Positions 60,772-64,000 of a stretch of 64,000 bases of DNA are shown here, piece after piece. The notes beneath the pieces are model-generated. The model made no database searches and was not told the DNA's origin. It saw only the letters and a list, made by a program, of their open reading frames with translations. Position 1 is the first letter of the stretch; each line of letters begins with the position of its first letter. The translations under genes were made by a program, and so were the position numbers. Where the stretch lies: positions 9,405,028 to 9,469,027 of the forward strand of contig NC_049991.1 in assembly GCF_000003815.2 (NCBI RefSeq), given 5' to 3'. Source of the DNA: Branchiostoma floridae (lineage: Eukaryota > Chordata > Leptocardii > Amphioxiformes > Branchiostomatidae).

Positions 60772-62457
60772 TGCACACATTGTTAATGATTTTTGTGAAT
60801 CATACTTTTCAATGGGCCCCCTTGGAAATCAACTACTGTATGCACTGTTGTAGGGGCTACCCATCTGTCTCAAGATGAAATAAATAAATAAATAAATTCT
60901 AAATACGGAATCCCCAACTTAGTGTTTTTGTGTATTTTATGGATTTTTATCTTTCCACTGATGTTATGGTCCTTTGCCAAATAGACCGAGCATACGCCAT
61001 AATAGATATACTAGTAAGTCAATTCATGCCAAAAGAGATATTGTGAAAATTGTGAAGCAAAATACGAATATAAATTATGTAATTTCAAATGGATAGAGTC
61101 AGTTATACAGAATAGGACACTAATCAACATGGCCTAACAAGTATTTTCGTGATAATTTTGAAGACTATTTTCTTCGGTGTATAATTGTTTGGGTTTATAT
61201 TGTTTTTCCCTTACCAAATAACAGTACTGTACTGTGTCGTATATTTCTAAGCTGATTAAGAGCTTTTCATGTATAGGTATTAAACGGTAACATTGTATAA
61301 GGTACATGGAAATGGTTATACGTGATGGCAGGCTTCCATTGCGTTTTATCGAACACTACAAAATAACCTGTTGACATATTTTCTGGTGTGAATTTTTTAG
61401 ATCTTTCCAGTTTTGAGAGTATGTTTTACTGTTTTACTTGGAATATCAATTGTTTTTATCTGTATTTGATCGAAAGGTTTATGGAATGAACTACAAAAAA
61501 GATTTTGAGATGTACACTTCCGAGTTTTATAGCTTTGTGCTTTATGTCTTGTTTTCCTTTGGTGGCATTCTCCTTTGGTGTGGTAGACTGGCTGTTATTA
61601 GTGTAAATTACAGTGAAACACCAGTTAAGAATACGTGCGCATGATCAATACGGACATTCTATAACAGTCAATGCCTGGCTATGACTTTCATAATTGGGAC
61701 ATAAGTAATATGTAATACGGTTTAAGAGTATCAACAGTTTTTGCAAGCAATGCATTTATCTATGACTGGCATAAAAACTTAAAATAGTTCCGTGACCAAG
61801 GTTAAATAAGTCGAATGACAGTTTTATTTTCAGAGACAATTACGAAATCCCAAACTAGTTATTGTACATTTTATCACAGAGCGATACAGCAAATACATTT
61901 ACCATGCCTAAACGTCGAGTAGTTAGTAGATAAACTCATCACTGTATGCTGAACACCTATCTCATTCTATCGTAGATGATTTTCTTAACATTACTTATTC
62001 GTTGTTCTTTTTCTCTGTTACTAACCTCCATTATATGGATACCAGCGATGCAAATAACAACTGTGTCTTATATTACATAGAGATGCCGACAGTCATGTAC
62101 GGGTATATATATAGGTCATTATTTCTATCTTTTTACATAGGTAGCCAGAAATCTACGTTCGTGACAGCCGCTATTGTAAAACTATTATTCCATAAAAACA
62201 TACTAGTAAACTTGAATTATCATAAAAATTCCACACAGTTTCAAAATCGGGAGATGGCTTATCTTGGTACATCATATAGCTTGTTTGCGTGTTTCTTTTC
62301 TGTCTTCAACTCAGCTACACTCTATCATTTCACCTCAAACAGCCGTAGTTTTAATACCATTTGTCGTTCATAAGCTTAACAATCAGAATTTAAAATGCGC
62401 CATCTATGGTCAGGATACAAACATTGCTTCGACAATCTAGAACAGAAATATGCGAAA
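60772..62457. other. 3' flank of copy 2, gene-poor
   Basis: (AAAT)n at 60874-60898. Scattered similarity to the copy 1 3' flank up to about 61360, then AT-rich sequence. I see no exon or RNA gene. Confidence 0.55.
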
Positions 62458-62531
62458 GATAAAACGTGCATAGTCACTCACATAAAACAAGAGTATTTTT
62501 GTGGTTTTCTCGGAGGTACTCTATCACATCA
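62458..62531. repeat. 74-bp sequence duplicated on both sides of the gap (left copy)
   Basis: Identical to 63399-63471 except for one T in a run (gtggttttctc against gtggtttctc). It abuts the first N. Confidence 0.97.
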
Positions 62532-63398
62532 NNNNNNNNNNNNNNNNNNNNNNNNNNNNNNNNNNNNNNNNNNNNNNNNNNNNNNNNNNNNNNNNNNNNN
62601 NNNNNNNNNNNNNNNNNNNNNNNNNNNNNNNNNNNNNNNNNNNNNNNNNNNNNNNNNNNNNNNNNNNNNNNNNNNNNNNNNNNNNNNNNNNNNNNNNNNN
62701 NNNNNNNNNNNNNNNNNNNNNNNNNNNNNNNNNNNNNNNNNNNNNNNNNNNNNNNNNNNNNNNNNNNNNNNNNNNNNNNNNNNNNNNNNNNNNNNNNNNN
62801 NNNNNNNNNNNNNNNNNNNNNNNNNNNNNNNNNNNNNNNNNNNNNNNNNNNNNNNNNNNNNNNNNNNNNNNNNNNNNNNNNNNNNNNNNNNNNNNNNNNN
62901 NNNNNNNNNNNNNNNNNNNNNNNNNNNNNNNNNNNNNNNNNNNNNNNNNNNNNNNNNNNNNNNNNNNNNNNNNNNNNNNNNNNNNNNNNNNNNNNNNNNN
63001 NNNNNNNNNNNNNNNNNNNNNNNNNNNNNNNNNNNNNNNNNNNNNNNNNNNNNNNNNNNNNNNNNNNNNNNNNNNNNNNNNNNNNNNNNNNNNNNNNNNN
63101 NNNNNNNNNNNNNNNNNNNNNNNNNNNNNNNNNNNNNNNNNNNNNNNNNNNNNNNNNNNNNNNNNNNNNNNNNNNNNNNNNNNNNNNNNNNNNNNNNNNN
63201 NNNNNNNNNNNNNNNNNNNNNNNNNNNNNNNNNNNNNNNNNNNNNNNNNNNNNNNNNNNNNNNNNNNNNNNNNNNNNNNNNNNNNNNNNNNNNNNNNNNN
63301 NNNNNNNNNNNNNNNNNNNNNNNNNNNNNNNNNNNNNNNNNNNNNNNNNNNNNNNNNNNNNNNNNNNNNNNNNNNNNNNNNNNNNNNNNNNNNNNNNN
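62532..63398. other. Assembly gap (867 N)
   Basis: Continuous N run. Frames that run through it carry no information. Confidence 0.99.
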
Positions 63399-63471
63399 GA
63401 TAAAACGTGCATAGTCACTCACATAAAACAAGAGTATTTTTGTGGTTTCTCGGAGGTACTCTATCACATCA
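63399..63471. repeat. 73-bp sequence duplicated on both sides of the gap (right copy)
   Basis: Right partner of 62458-62531, starting at the first base after the gap. Confidence 0.97.
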
Positions 63472-63692
63472 ACTATCAATTTGGGGAGGGGGGATTGTTA
63501 TCATACTCATGTTAGAACATTCCTTCGCGTCCGTTCTTACAGTAGAATAAAAATACTGTACTCCATTGACGCTTTCCTATGCTCTGAATAAGTGCATAAC
63601 GTTTTTGTACATTCGATTACACGCAGCACGGATATTCATAATGTAAAATATAGCCAGTTGTGTGATCGGTGAGCGAATGGCTGACGAGTCTT

Positions 63693-64000
63693 TTAAAGCC
63701 TGATGTCGGGTTCCTTGTAGATGATATCTAGAAGGTTGACATTGAGCTGCCCGATGACCTTGTAGCCGAATCTCTCGGCCTCGTCGCCTTCCCGGGTGTC
63801 TACTCTCATCTGTCGGTACCAAGACAGGGGTGTGGTCATCATGCGGCGCTTGGCTCCCTTCACGACGTTGTACTCGGTCTCCAGCCTCTCCAGGGCCTTG
63901 CTGATGTCGTCCTGGCGGGGGCCTCCCTCACCTCCACCGGCGGCCAGGTCCATCAGCTCCTGCCGGGTGAAGTGGGTACGGATCGGCCGGCCCAGCGGGA
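63693..64000 (-). CDS. Unrecognised gene, C-terminal part (5' part beyond the right edge)
   Basis: The minus-strand frame is open from the right edge to TAA at 63693-63695, about 102 codons. GC content is clearly higher than around it, and codon third positions are G/C-rich (ctg, gtc, aag, gag), which supports real coding. Features: RPIRTHFTRQEL, a Gly-rich AAGGGEGG, ALERLETEYNVVKGAKRR, TPLSWYRQMRVDTREGDEAE, and the end YKEPDIRL. It is soluble and charged, with no membrane segment. I cannot assign it to a family and no intron is visible in this part. Confidence 0.6.
   Translation of the reverse strand, partial: PLGRPIRTHFTRQELMDLAAGGGEGGPRQDDISKALERLETEYNVVKGAKRRMMTTPLSWYRQMRVDTREGDEAERFGYKVIGQLNVNLLDIIYKEPDIRL

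Noticed and set aside
62395..63515. Frames of about 300 codons through the N gap
   Set aside because: They consist of N.
1..64000. tRNA, rRNA or other structured RNA genes
   Set aside because: I looked for tRNA A/B boxes and rRNA-like stretches and saw none that I could support without a covariance search.

Overview
This is an intron-rich metazoan window. Coding exons have GT/AG splice sites, DNA-transposon relics with TA flanks are frequent, and the genes are of animal type. The gene content, the chordate-like GID4/ATPAF2 pair and the style of the repeats suggest an invertebrate chordate such as amphioxus (Branchiostoma). The species is inference; the gene identities rest on translated exons.

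Layout. (1) 1-3378, minus strand: the first four coding exons of GID4, the substrate receptor of the CTLH/GID ubiquitin ligase; the 3' end lies beyond the left edge. (2) 3379-3720: a 342-bp divergent promoter. (3) 3721-7197, plus strand: complete ATPAF2 (mitochondrial F1-ATPase assembly factor), 8 exons, 277 aa. (4) about 7.9-36.2 kb and about 36.2-61.4 kb: a head-to-tail tandem duplication of a giant plus-strand gene. Copy 1 is 13177-35536, 36 coding exons, about 3,809 aa. Copy 2 is 38841-60771, 32 coding exons, 3,401 aa. (5) 60.8-63.7 kb: gene-poor DNA with an N gap whose two flanks are the same 73-74 bp sequence. (6) 63693-64000, minus strand: the C-terminal part of a GC-rich gene I do not recognise.

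The main result is the architecture of the duplicated gene: N-terminal TPR-like repeats, a charged linker, an array of ZC3H7-type CxxC/CCCH zinc-finger modules, a U1-type C2H2 finger and a last CCCH, then a HELZ-type UPF1-like helicase, a cold-shock-like region with an RNB (RNase II family) exonuclease domain, and a second UPF1-like helicase. The C-terminal two thirds is HELZ2; the N-terminal third is laid out like ZC3H7A/B. All catalytic motifs are intact in both copies. As read, each protein could bind RNA, unwind it and degrade it 3'-5' in one polypeptide. Vertebrate HELZ2 is interferon-induced, so an antiviral or RNA-decay role is a reasonable inference.

The two copies are not equal. Copy 1 has five CCCH fingers and a 48-bp coding minisatellite. 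Copy 2 has three CCCH fingers, lacks two or more N-terminal exons, and carries an in-frame deletion that turned the tail of an intron into coding sequence. Near the start of helicase 2 the copies are almost identical even in introns, which points to recent gene conversion. Introns hold at least three kinds of small DNA transposon, LINE fragments, satellites and microsatellites.
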